Of a DNA stretch of 37,621 bases, positions 1 to 11,569 are shown in pieces. This DNA comes from Chromera velia. Taxonomy: Eukaryota > Sar > Chromeraceae. The translations under genes were made by a program, and so were the position numbers. Location: the NCBI GenBank assembly GCA_018398765.1, contig JAHBMJ010000982.1:1-37621 (forward strand), read 5' to 3'. Numbering within the stretch: position 1 is the first letter of the stretch; every line of letters begins with the position of its first letter. The notes under the pieces are model-generated. The model worked only from the letters and a program-made list of their open reading frames with translations, did no database searches and was not told the origin of the DNA.

Positions 1-45
<45 letters not shown>

Positions 46-113
46 ACCACACACGTGCACGCAGGCACACACCAAAACACACGCACACAGACGCGCACAC
101 AGACGCGCATACG

Positions 114-160
<47 letters not shown>

Positions 161-279
161 GCACGCAAACATACACACACACACACACACACACGCGCGC
201 GCGTGCGCGCGTGCACGCACGCAAACACACATACAGACGCACACAGACGCAAACAGACGCACACAGACACACACGCGCG

Positions 280-324
<45 letters not shown>

Positions 325-548
325 ACCCACACCCACACCCACGCCCACACACACACCCACGCCCACACCCACACCCACGCCCACACACACACACACACAC
401 ACCTACACACACCTACACACCGACACACCGACACACCCACCAACACCCATCCACACACACGCACTTACACACACTTGTATACTCACACACACGCACGCAA
501 GCATACACCAACACACACACACACACACACACACACACTGTGTGTGTG

Positions 549-579
<31 letters not shown>

Positions 580-720
580 GACGCGCACAGACGCACACAA
601 ACGCACACGCACATACATACGCATACGCACACGCGCACGCACGCATGCACGCACGCATGCACGCACGCACACCAACACACACACACACACACACACAAAC
701 ATGCCGACAGACACCGAGGC
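1..720. repeat. CA-rich microsatellite tract
   Basis: Nearly continuous CA dinucleotides interrupted by CG, CCCA, CAGA and CATA variants, with a short TA run at about 26-45. Around 510-549 the CA run flips directly into TG, making a perfect palindromic dinucleotide junction that could extrude as a cruciform. The His/Thr-rich and Cys/Val-rich translations on the two strands come from the repeat and are not genes. Confidence 0.97.
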
Positions 721-999
721 AAAAGCAGCATGAGTAGTGAGTGGAAATGATACAGATAGACAACAACAAACGGATAGGTGGATATCGATCGATAAATAAC
801 TGGATACACGGAAGGATACACATCCAGATACGCAGACGGAGTAGGAAAAGACAGAGAGAAAGGGTAAGGGTGAATGAAGCCGGGGGAGCAGAGAAAAGAC
901 CAACCGTGCAGAGACACTGAAAAAGACAAAGGGAAAGCAACCCTGTAGGAGCACACCCGAAGGAGGCACAGCAGGCTGCAGCGAGGGAAACAAACTCAC

Positions 1000-1593
1000 T
1001 CAAGAGAAGGAAGGGCTCCTTGGTCTTGAAATCCTCTTCACGCCCTGTACGTCCTCCTGCATACCATAATGGGGTACAGAGTGAAGAGGGATACAGTCTC
1101 AAAGAAAGTGCACAAGAAAGCCACTGGCAGGTGTCGAGGCGGAGAGAAACAGCGTCACAAACTCAAGGCGGGGGAAAAGGGGGAAACGCGTACGGATACG
1201 AGGGGCCGAAAGTGAGGTTTCGGTTCGAAAAGAAAAGTGGGCGGTGAGAGGATGATTGAATGCATCAAGGGCAATCTGAAACGAGCACGAAGCTATCTAC
1301 GGTAAAAGATTGTGTCAGAAATGCCAGGAAAGTAAAGAAGCAAATTGCAAAGTTCACAACAACAAGAGCAAAAGTAAAGGATGGAGATGCAACAAATCGC
1401 AACAGCAGTAGCGCACCACACCAGTCTCCTTCAGCACATTTATCTCCAGGCTCACCTTAGCTCGAAGTTTTGATGGGGCTGGACTGGCAGTTTTGCTGCT
1501 CCTCTTCCGCTGGGCCGACATTCTCCTGCCTCCCACTGACTTTTTGAATTCTTGGAGAGCATTTGACGAACAAGAGCAACGGTGCTCTGACAT
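1000..1593 (-). CDS. Possible small basic protein, two exons (weak)
   Basis: Unrecognised. Read on the minus strand, an ATG at 1593 opens 46 codons to 1456, where a gtgagc donor follows. A gcag acceptor at 1057 leads in phase 0 into 18 more codons ending in TGA at 1000-1002. The predicted 64-residue product is very rich in Lys, Arg and Ser. Support is limited to phase agreement and to the acceptor matching the GCAG pattern of the real genes nearby. It may equally be chance, or the 3' end of a longer gene whose upstream exons I did not find. Confidence 0.2.
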
Positions 1594-1748
1594 CGCAGTA
1601 CGCTCTGTCTCATTTTATCTCCCTGTCGTGGGAACTATCAATTGCGGAGAAATACAGAAATGCCGTACAACTATGTTCACAGGTTCGATATATATGCATC
1701 CGACGTCATCCGACTGTCATCCGACGTCCGAATATATACGTCTGACGT

Positions 1749-1779
1749 CGCAGCATGTCGCAGCATGTCGCAGCATGTC
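1749..1779. repeat. 10-bp tandem repeat, three copies
   Basis: The unit cgcagcatgt occurs three times in a row. It lies next to several GACGTC palindromes (about 1700-1750), so the block could be regulatory or simply a short minisatellite. Confidence 0.8.
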
Positions 1780-2556
1780 CGACATTGTCCGTCGGACGCA
1801 GCCAGATGGAAACCTGATCACGATCGAAAACATGCATGGAAAAAAAAAAAAAAAAACATGGAGATCAGTTTATATAGAAAGTGCGGCGGCGCGCAAAGGC
1901 GGGGCCGCGCGCGGCTCTTACGTATACAGCGCCGCCGCATGCCGAGTGCGCGCCGCCACTGGCCTGCAAAGGTCTCATGCAAATCGAGATGATCTCAGAT
2001 GCATGGTCTCAGCAGACCTCCCAAATGACCACACAGCGGAGCAAGCGTAAGACCGCGGACCATCATCATAGGTTTTTCGCTTCCACACTCTCCGACAGGC
2101 GCTGCGCCTCCTTTCTTGACCTTTCGACGCGAGTTCTTAGCTCCACTGCTCCAGGAGGCTCGATCCAGCTGCGCTCTGGAGTCTTGGGTCAATCTCGGCT
2201 GAATCCTTGCCAGATCGACCTTCTGGCTAGATCGAACCCGTCTACGTCGGTCTCGACCGTCCGTGGAGTGGACACCAGGGCACACGTGTGGACAGCTGCG
2301 TCTCAAGCGGGTAGACGGTGCACACGCAAACCAAGGGGCTCGCCAGGCTGCCGCTTGCAAGGACTTGGAAGTTCCTGCCCTCTGAACGGCCGTTCAGCCA
2401 GTGCCCCGGGAAAGCAGAAGGACCTAAGGGTGCTGATTTGAGCAGAAAGTCCAAGGAAGACAGGAGACACTGTCCTGCAACCCAGATAGAAGAGAGGGGG
2501 GCCAAAAGTAGATCTTGACCCAACATCAGCGCGTTCCTCACTAATTGCTTGGCAGC

Positions 2557-3109
2557 ATGCACGAACAGCCTGTGGTCGTAGCAGGAGGGGGCGGCGGGAA
2601 GACGAGTGGAAGTCACCCATCCGTAGCACTTGAAGCGGGGCGAGTCGGCGGAGGTGCCCCTTCTCCTTCTCGGGTTGCGGGCTCTCCTACCCTTACGTCT
2701 CCTCCCCCACCTTCAAAGGGCGCAACTTGCTGGGCGACTGTGATCAACATCGTCAGTCGTTGGGTTGACTGGCATTTATTTCCATCATTGATCATTCATT
2801 TATTCGCACTTTTCTTGCGCCTCGATCCGAATAAGCTTTTAGAGACCCACCATCGGGTGGTGTGGCTTGTCTCTTTTCTTTGAATGAAGGCGTGTTCGTC
2901 TTTCAATGACACAAGTTACACTGCTTCTCCTTTTGTTCTTCTTTTCAGTGGAAAGGGATTTACAGCTCGGCTTCTGCGTCTCTTTTGCTCGCTTCTGTCG
3001 GTCCGCTGGCTCGCTTGCTACGAGAGTTGCTGAGTGAGTGAGTGAGTGCGTGTGTGAGCAAGTATGTAAGAGGGTATGTGTGTGTGTGAGTGTGTGAGTC
3101 GTGCGTGCG

Positions 3110-3143
<34 letters not shown>

Positions 3144-3431
3144 TCTGACGCATACGTCTCCTGCCTCTGATCTCCGTTGTCGCAGGTGAACAACATAGTG
3201 GGTGCTGGGATGCTGAGTCTGCCCTTTGCTCTCGGTGGGTGTCTGTCAGTGAGCCTCCTTTCACTCGAGATTGAAGATTCTGCTTCGTTCTCTCATTCCG
3301 CCACTCTGTTGATATGGAAAAGGCAGCACAAACTTCCATACCATCCAATCCCTTTTTCTGTTATGCCTTCTTCGGAAACTGTTGCCTCCCTCTCTCTCAC
3401 TGTGTGTGTGTGTGTGTGTGTGTGTGTCTGT

Positions 3432-3469
<38 letters not shown>

Positions 3470-6400
3470 ATGCGTATGCGTGTGCGTGTGTGTGCATTCA
3501 GAGTAGGAGGATGGCTTTCATGTGTTACCGAGTGTCGAGGCCGACCTCCTGCAGACCATTTGTGAGCAAGAATAGATCCATTTTTATTCTCGGCCTCCCT
3601 CTCTCCATGCAGCCGAAGCCAGCGCTGCACTGGGCGTTCTGTTCATCCTGTTGATGGGTGCGGGAGGGTGCGTGTCCTTCTGCATCATCGCCCTGTGCTG
3701 CAAGAAGTGCGGCGCAGGAACGTACAGGCAGTGCTGGGGGAAGTCTGTCGGATGGCAATCTGTCTGGGTAAGTGAGTCTCGTCGCCTGATTCTGTCCCAG
3801 TATCTCTCTCGCAAAGCGTAGCTTCGATCCAGGCTTTTATCTTGGAGAGAAAGAATGCGACGTGACTGCCTCACCGCCCTACTGCCATTTGTACTGTCAG
3901 ACCTGAATTGAATCTCTTTCCCTTCCCCTCGCCAGACTCCTCCTCTGAAAATGCCAAGCAGACCTCAGGATGGGCAACGAACCTTGTCCCCAAGCTATGT
4001 TCTGGGTAGATACTCGCTCTATCGATGCATGGGCATGCCCGATTTTTTGCAGGATGAAAGACACTGAATGCTAGCAAAAGAGAATGAGAGAGACAGACAG
4101 AGAGAGACAGAGAGAGAGAGACAGGGAGAGAGAGAGCACTGGGCCACTGGCTTCTAAGGCAGTTCGTGTCATGCCCTCTGTGATGTCTTTTTTTGCTGGT
4201 GGCCCTCTCTCTCGCTGATGCTCGGAGAAGAAATGAATCTTCTGGGTTGACAGACAGGATGTATCGCTGTCTGGTATTTCAGTGTCTTGTTTCAGGTTTC
4301 GCGCATCTGTCAATGTCTCTCACTCTGCTTGCTTATGTCTGCACCTCTGTGCGTGCAGGTCTGCGACTTGTCGATATTCTCGGTGTCGCTGTTCGCGTGC
4401 AGCGGCTTTCTGATTTTGATCAAGGATTTCCTCACCAAGGCACTCACCTCCTTCTTCCCAGCAGCCCCCGCTCTCTCCAATCCCGTCCTTCTCACGGCAG
4501 TCACCGCTCTGGTCCTCGTGCCCCTCACCCTGCCTGAGAGGCTGGACGCTCTCAAAGGGGTGAGTGCCTTGGGAGTGCTTGCACTCGGGTATGCGTTTGC
4601 GTTTGTGCTGTGGGACTGGACAGTGTCTCTCCTAAGAGACCAGGAGGGACTTGGGGGTCGATTGAAGAGTCTGTGGGAGGAGGGGGCGGTGTTGGCCTTC
4701 CATCCGGGTGTGTTCAACTCAGCAGCACTGGCAGTCACGGCATTCGCATGCCACTACAATGCTCCAAAGTATTTTGCTGAAATTGAGGGGGGGGGTGAGG
4801 GAGCAAGATCGGCGGGGGAGGGGGAGGGAGAAGAGGAAAAGTCGGGGAGTGGTCACACAGAGACAGAAAGGGAAAGAGAAAGATTGGGGTTGAGAGATCA
4901 GGAGGAAGGAGGGAGGCTGCGCAGGCTTTCTATTTCGGCTTCTGCTGCTTTCACCATTGCGGCCACAATTTTTCTCTCGTTTGCGATTTGCGGACTTTTG
5001 CGTTTTGGGGCCAGCGTACAGGGCAACCTCCTGAAGAGTTACGAGAGTGAGGGGGCGTCTACGGCCCTGTTGTCTTGTTGGCTCGCGATGGCGTTCGCGA
5101 CTCTGTTTACTTACCCGCTGGTGGCGAACAGCGCACGTGATGCTGGAGCAGCTTTGTTGTGCTCTGTTTTGTCCCTGCTTCCATGCTTTAGAAGTGAGGG
5201 GGGGCAGAGAGAGAGAGGTAGACAGGCTGAGGAAAGGTCTTTGGAAGCCGGTATGTCGATAGCACCCGAGGATGAGGGGAATGGAAGAGGAGAAGAAGGG
5301 GGGGGGCATTCGGGCGGTGGGACAGAGGGAAGTTACGAGAGCATTTTGCGCACCGGCATTGTACGTCTGTCGTTTGTGCAGAGGTTGGTGGCAACCGTTT
5401 GTCTTTTGTTGACGACTGCGGTGATTGCTTTGGGGTTTGGGACCGTCGAGCTAGTGAATGAATTTGGGGGGGCAATTTTTATGGTCTGGGTGGCATTTCT
5501 TTTCCCTGCTCTGATGCTTCGCGCTCTTTTGGTCATGGAAATCGAAAAGTTGGAGACGGGGGAGGTGGAAGAGGGACAGCAAGGAATGGATGTCGATATC
5601 GGATTGAAGGAAGGACTTGGTGAGGAATCAAAAGAGAGAGGTGGAGGGGAGGAAAAGATGGTTGATTTATCCGTTTCGCCTTCCGGTCGAGATATCTTGT
5701 TGTTGTCCCCCACAGTAAAGAGCGATTTTACGGGGACCCGCTCTGCCTGGGCGTCTCCGTCGGGTACAGCAGCCTCCCCCCCTGCTTCCTCCCTCCCCAC
5801 GCCACCCACTGTTGTTGGGGAAGGAGACGAAGAAGGAGTAGGAGACGGCCAATCTGCGTACAAAAAAGAGAAAGAGACGCCAAAGGAAAGAGAGGTGGAA
5901 AAGGAAAGGCATGTCACCAACACACATGGAAGTGTCACCTCTCTAGACTTGTCCCTGACCCCCATCGCCACTGTCGCTCCTGCACCAGCACACATGCCGT
6001 CTCCTCCCCACACGGCAACAATGAAGCAGTCACAAACGCCCTCCAAAAGAAACCGAGGCAGCAAAGTGCAGTTGAACATTGGAGGGGGAGAAATGCACCC
6101 GCACGGGGGGACAGCGGGAGAGACGGGAAGAGAAAAAGACGGCTACAATAGCTTCACTGCCAGTCTTCTTTCGTCTCCTTTCCTTTCAGGCTCTGCCCAC
6201 CGCGACACTGTGCCGGGGTCCGGCTCAAGGAGTGGGGGGCCCGATGCAGAGGCCCCTTCCGTGGCCCTGAGGGCCCCCCTTCTTCTCGAGTCTGGGGGGC
6301 AGACGACCAGCCAAAGACAGGGGGGAAGCCCGCCTCAGACAGCCCTCTCTCTAGGCCAGGAAAAAGAGGAAATTGTAAAAGGGTTGAGAATGCAGGCACG

Positions 6401-6482
6401 CTTGTGCGGTGTATGTGCAGCTGTGTCCGTGCTGTTGAACGGTCTTTGTTTGTATTCAATTTTTTCAAATTTTGCAAAATGA
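2557..6482 (+). CDS. Amino-acid transporter, AAAP (SLC32/36/38-like) family, 4 exons
   Basis: Exons: 2557-2751, 3186-3234, 3613-3767 and 4359-6482 (TGA), giving about 840 aa with agreeing phases. The predicted role is proton- or sodium-coupled amino-acid transport across a membrane. The family signature spans the first junction: INI joins VNN, then GAGMLSLPFAL (residues 71-81) forms TM1. Exon 3 gives TM2 and a GTYRQCWG segment, and exon 4 carries the remaining helices, including LVPLTLPERLDALKGVSALG. Three hydrophilic loops are unusually long and low in complexity: about residues 274-320 (Glu/Gly-rich), 408-461 and 528-811. The last helix ends at the C-terminus. ATG 2557 is the first in-frame Met. 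The start is uncertain because the N-terminal 60 residues are Gly/Pro/Ser-rich and unconserved. Splice sites are gtcagt, gtgggt and gtaagt with gcag acceptors. The substrate cannot be told from sequence. Confidence 0.9.
3043..3140. repeat. GAGT and GA microsatellites in intron 1
   Basis: Runs of gagt, gtgt and then about 15 GA units lie in intron 1 of the AAAP gene, ending roughly 45 bases before the exon 2 acceptor. Confidence 0.9.
3400..3497. repeat. TG microsatellite in intron 2
   Basis: TG repeats with tctg and cgta/tgcg interruptions lie inside intron 2 (3235-3612) of the AAAP gene. Confidence 0.93.
4080..4136. repeat. GAGA/CAGA microsatellite in intron 3
   Basis: A purine-rich GA/CAGA repeat lies within intron 3 (3768-4358) of the AAAP gene. 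Confidence 0.9.
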
Positions 6483-6972
6483 TTGAGTAGATTGATCACG
6501 CTGATCAGCTGCCGTGAAAAAACAGTTGTCTGGCAAATTATGGCAATCGGATACCTATGATCATGCAAATACCTTGCAAGTACCTAGGCAAAAACATCAT
6601 TACTGAAAGTTATATACATATGTCTTCGATTTAGCTATCTAGTTAGTCAGCTTATATTCCCGTATACACTTTTTTATGCACAGATTTTATTAAAATTTCA
6701 AAGTGTTATATCATTTATACTACTGAGAAGTGTGGCTGATTGCTAGGCCAACTGATTGATAAATTGATTGATTGATTGACTGACTGGTTGAATTATATAT
6801 AAATCAAAGTAAAATGTTGTTAACAGTTGTAAAGAACCGAACTGCCTAGCAAACTGCCTCAATCGTGCGTTGCCGCCAAACGCTGGACGCCTATTTATAG
6901 GCCAATGGCGATCTAGGCGATGGCGTATGATGATGATATCTAAGATAATATGATGATCATGGTTGAAAAATA
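6483..6972. other. AT-rich intergenic DNA
   Basis: AT-rich sequence follows the stop codon of the AAAP gene, with a run of gatt units at about 6755-6780. No gene is seen. It probably contains the 3' UTR and polyadenylation site of the AAAP transcript, neither of which can be placed. Confidence 0.6.
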
Positions 6973-7448
6973 TGTGGAGTCCTACCCTGTGGTGCTGTCC
7001 TTTGAGCCTTCGCATGCGACGTGACTGAATGAGCCAGCGTGCCGCACCATATTCTGCCGCCGCGTTTTGCTTCGTACGTGTCGTGCACGCATCGATCGAA
7101 GTCGAGTCTGACCCGGTTTAACCTTCGCAATGTTCGCATTCAAACAACATATCACTTAAGCAACAGATAGGATTGTTTGAGGCTAATGTCTGTTTGTCAT
7201 AAATTGGGAGTCTGAGACTCTGAGAGAGAGGAACAGACTCTGAGAGAAGCATAAGTATAGAAATTGTGCAATGATAGAATGAACCCAGCTGATTGGAATC
7301 CCAGATCGCTCTAGAGCTAAACCTTCTGTAAACTGTTGCCTGAATGAGTGTTGCTCACGTTCCTTCTCTAGAATTTTCCTAAGGTTCTTGTCCTCGCTTT
7401 ATCTTCTGTCTGGATGCCATAAGGTGGCCGGACAGGGAGGACAAAGCA
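6973..7448. repeat. Left LTR (476 bp)
   Basis: Begins TGTGGAGTCC and ends GACAAAGCA. It is colinear with the copy at 9043-9518 at a constant offset of 2070 bases. Confidence 0.88.
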
Positions 7449-9042
7449 TTGTGGTGAACTATGGTGAACGTCCAGCTCGATGAGTGTCGACTCTCATATA
7501 TCTTCTGTGATGGGGAGCAGATTTGTCCTTTTGTGCAACCGTTGAAAGCCGATTGCAACGATACGGGCACGGTCAGGCAAAGACCGTGAGTGGGGGAATT
7601 CAGCGTCCCCTCACGTCCCAAGCTGCCCGGAGCCCTCTTTTCGAGATCATCGTGGTAGACTGGGAATTCGGGGTCGCGTTCCTAATTGGAGAAGTGGATC
7701 GGAGACCTCTGCATGGAACCGATCGTGAAGATGTTGCTTGGTGTTGCTTGGACTTTGGAGTGACTCCATCTCACGGAGATTGCCTTCTACGAGTGCATCG
7801 CAAATGAAACGGCCAGTAGATTGCTTCTTTTGCTTGCTGTTCTGTGAGTGTATGACTAGTTCTGTACCTGATCGATCGGAACCGGTGTGTGCATGTCCGG
7901 CATTGATTCTGCTGTTTGCTGCGTGCATGTCTACACATGACTGACTGTTCACATTTGGTCTGACTCTGTCAGCTAGTGTATGCACTTATTCACGGTGGTT
8001 GGCATCTTTATGCGATAATCTTTTTGTTACAGTATTAAAATGATGTGAAAGGTATGGGCGCTTAGTAGGAGGCTAAGTGTGCCACGGCTCTACAACCACT
8101 CCATCCATTGTGTATACACATACATGAAGTTGTTGAGACTTCCCTCTAAAAGAGCAGAGTTGAGAGAGTTCTTTCTGCTGCAAAGTGATACGCTGTCAGA
8201 AGCTGAGAAGACTTGCACTTTCGATCTTGATATTAAACCAGGAGGCATTGGATGTATTTGATGCCCCTGAGGGAACGGCAGGCCTGAAGTATGAAAAGTC
8301 AAGTGTGTGACTGCTGCCGCGTGGTCGGGTTCCCCTGCGATGGGTTGGTAAACCCCGGTTGCACCGTTCCTCTCGACTGACAGTGAGAAAGTGGAAAGAT
8401 TTGAAGCCGGTGATGGCTGCTCATGGAGTAAACGATCAAAGAATCGGAGCAAAGCACCTCAAGGAGTGAGGTCGTGACAGAGTGTTCTGAAGTGTCGTTT
8501 GGTTTAGCATGGTAGCTTAGTGAGAACGAGGATGGCCGACAGACAAACAAGCTTTTAGGAAGCTATGAGTGGAGCAGTGTGTAGCTGCACCCTTTTCTTT
8601 TCTCTATATTCCTTTGCAGCTGTTAACAATTCATTGACGCCGAGTTGGACGCATACATATGGGCATCATGCTCCTAGACTAGCTGGTGCTGGAGACCCAC
8701 AACTTCGATCGAGTCTTTCGGTCAACGACATACACAGGCGCTAGAGAGGTGCTTTTATTGGTACCACCAGTATCTGCATCGGGCGCCTATCTCTAGGTGA
8801 TCTTGGACTTGCGAGCACGCCTCACATATCGTGGTGCTTTGAGATCGTTCTGATTCACATGGCACCCCCGGGCCGGCTCTTGAATATTTTGAGACGGATG
8901 CTATCGAAATGGAGTTCTCGGAGCTCTAATAACATCTACGGCGACTTGGATGAGATTCATTTTGGGCATTGAAGCGCATGCTCGGTCTTTCCATTTATTG
9001 ATCGCGAGGACGCGATTTTCCTGTCCATGGCCGGGGGGGATC

Positions 9043-9518
9043 TGTGGAGTCCTACCCTGTGGCGCTATCTTTTGAGCCTTTGCATGTGCCGTGACTGAGT
9101 GAGCCAGCGTGTCGTGCCATATTCTGCCGCCGCGTTTTGCTTCGTACGTGTCGTGCGCGCATCGATCGAAGTCGAGTCTGACCTGGTCTAACCTTCGCAA
9201 TGTTCGCATTCAAACAACATATCACTTAAGCAACAGATAGGATCGTTTGAGGCTAATGTCTGTTTGTCATAAATTGGGAGTCTGAGACTCTGAGAGAGAG
9301 GAACAGACTCTGAGAGAAGCATAAGTATAGAAATTGTGCAATGATAGAATGAACCCAGCTGATTGGAATCCCAAATCGCTCTAGAGCTAAACCTTCTGTA
9401 AACTGTTGCCTGAATGAGTGTTGCTCATGTTCTTTCTCTAGAATTTCCCTAAGGTTCTTGTCCTCGCTTTACCTTCTGTCTGGACGCCATAAAGTGGCCA
9501 GACAGGGGGGACAAAGCA
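9043..9518. repeat. Right LTR (476 bp)
   Basis: Second copy of the long terminal repeat, roughly 95 % identical to the first. It is preceded by a purine run at about 9030-9040 and followed by the AATA target duplication. Confidence 0.88.
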
Positions 9519-10512
9519 AATAGAAAACTTGATTAAAAATAATTTACTAGCTAGTTTAACTCTGAGTGAAGAATCGACTGTTAGTTTATAATTCATAATT
9601 TGGAATATTAACTTCAAAGAGTCAACTTCTATATCTCTTTTTTCTAATCTTTTTTACTGTTCATTTTTATATACCCCTTTGCTAGCCCTTTTGTTATGAA
9701 GACCCATTTGGATACAAAACTTTACCGAGTAAAGTGCATGCAGGCAGAAGGACGGCAGACACGCCAAGCAGGAGAAAGGCTAGATCAAATTATTTGGGGC
9801 CATGTAAAAATTTATTTGAGTATTAGTGGCATGCAAACGGAGTTTAACAGACTCTATACGGGGGGAAGGGGGTCTTTGCGAGACTAGTTATCAGACAAAA
9901 AAAATGACAGTGCTTCTTTACTAGCTTCTCTACTATACTATAGTATCAAAACACTAGTTAAAACACATTTTTTAGTAAAAAAAACTGGGTTTTCAATTTT
10001 GGGGGAGGGGGTTACATGCGTACTACTTTGGTGGAAGGTAAGCTAGTGGGGTGGGGGTCTTGCGTCAAGTTGCATATCAGTGACCTAGACCAGTGACACT
10101 GAAATAAATTTTTACAGCAGTAATATACACTCTCTTACCATTTGCAGGGGCGACCTCTAAAAGACAAAACGGCGACAGTGTCCTAACCTAGCCTCCTAGG
10201 GCACCAATAAATCACTTATCACTTATATCACTTATCGCCTCTTTCAAAAAATAAGTGGGTATGGCTTTATACAATAAAAAAGCTCCGAAGAGAGAGAGAT
10301 GACTCAGAAGTAAACACGGTTTGGCAGGGTTTGCCCTTTCTTGTACAATAAATTAGTAGGTAACATGTGATGATAATGATAAGGTGACTTAACCCGCCAG
10401 CCATCGTGTTCCAATGGCAAAGGGCAGTCTGTGAGCATTCATGTCATATTGCAAGCTAGGAGCACGCTAGTGATTGCAAACTCACCTAAAGCGGCCTAAG
10501 CGGCGATTGCTC
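9519..10512. other. AT-rich intergenic DNA without genes
   Basis: AT-rich sequence with many short A and T runs and direct cacttat repeats near 10212-10237. No coding region or RNA gene is recognised. It may be composed of decayed mobile elements. Confidence 0.6.
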
Positions 10513-10744
10513 CTAGGCCTGAATTCTAGATATATACATTTCTATATATATTTTCTGAACTAGAATATAATATATAAATATATAAAAAAATATGTTACCT
10601 CATATGTGTCTACTACTTAGCATACTACCCATGATAAATTGGTTTGATGATTTCGGTTGACAAGTCAGTTTATATATATAAATATATGTATATATTTTTG
10701 AAATAAAAATATAATGTATATATTTATATAGAATCCAGGCCTAG
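10513..10744. mobile_element. hAT-like MITE, 232 bp
   Basis: A short AT-rich, non-coding element bounded by inverted termini: CTAGGCCTGAATTCTA on the left, and the reverse complement of the right end reads CTAGGCCTGGATTCTA. It is flanked by a perfect 8-bp direct repeat, GATTGCTC (10505-10512 and 10745-10752). Eight-base target duplications are typical of the hAT superfamily. The interior has further ATATAT palindromes and no reading frame. Confidence 0.75.
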
Positions 10745-10752
10745 GATTGCTC

Positions 10753-11569
10753 ACCTATGAAACTACAGTGTATTACAGTGTTAAGTTTTCTATATTAATT
10801 CAATTGTGCTATAAAAATGTAGTGCACGTTGGACATTCGGCATTGGGGTGGGAAGCCAATCCTCTGGACATTAATCCTAATCCTAATCCTAACAATATGG
10901 AGTAACTACTAAAACATTACTATAACATATTTTTAGTCATACTAAAGAATTATTAGTACTATAAACATTACTATAACATTTGCTAGGCAATTGTATAACA
11001 ACTTACCTAGCAATGTATTAGCATAAATCATATCAAAGTTTGTTCAAGAAGAATGTTTTATGTGGTTGAATGATGTCATTTTATACTAAAGCGGGTTAGA
11101 GCCCGGCTGGAATCCCGTTTTTCGCGCCGGGTTGTCAAGAAGAGCAATTATGAATCCTCAGCGACCAAACACATATCCACAAGCTTCAAACAGTATACAG
11201 ACAAAGAGTTTCCCACAGAGATTGACCAATGCCAGACACACAGTGCCTGTCATGCAGTCACGCACCACATGCTAGATATCCTTCCTAGTTACCTGTATCT
11301 GCAGCCACCGGAGGGGTCTTACTCCTGAGCGAGCTGTTACGCTCCTAGGCTAGCAATGCATACATGCTCAGACTGCCCTCTGCCATTGGGACACGATGGC
11401 TACCGGGTTTAATCAACTTCATCATCATCACTTCTCTGAGGTGCTTGAAGCCTGCATCCAGTGAGTACAACAGATGCAAATCACTGCACTGACCCTGGCT
11501 GTAGCGGATGACCCAGTCGGGACAGCTTCTGGGTGGACCTGGGGGCTCTTTACTCTGCATCAGCACAAA
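10753..11569. other. AT-rich intergenic DNA without genes
   Basis: Contains a short run of taatcc units (about 10868-10892) that superficially resembles telomeric repeat but has only three copies. A GC-richer patch lies at 11090-11340. No gene is recognised. Confidence 0.55.

Larger units (their letters stand above)
721..2556. other. Upstream region of the amino-acid transporter gene
   Basis: No recognisable protein is found here apart from one weak two-exon candidate on the minus strand (separate entry). Visible structure: three tandem copies of a 10-bp unit (cgcagcatgt) at about 1749-1779; several GACGTC/CATCCGAC boxes at 1698-1750; a 17-base A run near 1840; and a CpG-rich block at about 1880-1960 whose GGCGGCGCGCA arms are inverted relative to each other. 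The promoter of the downstream gene may lie here, but no core element can be assigned. Confidence 0.5.
6973..9518. mobile_element. Non-autonomous LTR retrotransposon
   Basis: Two 476-bp direct repeats (6973-7448 and 9043-9518) start TGTGG and end AAGCA, fitting the TG...CA rule for LTRs. They differ at about 23 positions by eye, nearly all transitions, with no indels. The flanks AATA at 6969-6972 and 9519-9522 form a 4-bp target duplication. The 1.6-kb interior has a G-run (ccggggggga) two bases before the 3' LTR, which would serve as a polypurine tract if the element reads on the plus strand. No gag, protease, integrase or reverse transcriptase reading frame was recognised, so it would need enzymes from another element. 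The primer-binding site was not identified. Confidence 0.85.

Noticed and set aside
55-1102. Several long open frames of 150-230 codons on both strands
   Set aside because: They translate CA/TG repeats into His-Thr or Cys-Val runs and extend only by chance into flanking DNA.
5333-6079. 248-codon open frame on the minus strand
   Set aside because: It is the antisense of the large AAAP exon, whose sense frame has clear membrane segments and the family motif.
10868-10892. taatcc repeats, telomere-like
   Set aside because: Only three units, flanked by ordinary AT-rich DNA; too short to call interstitial telomere.
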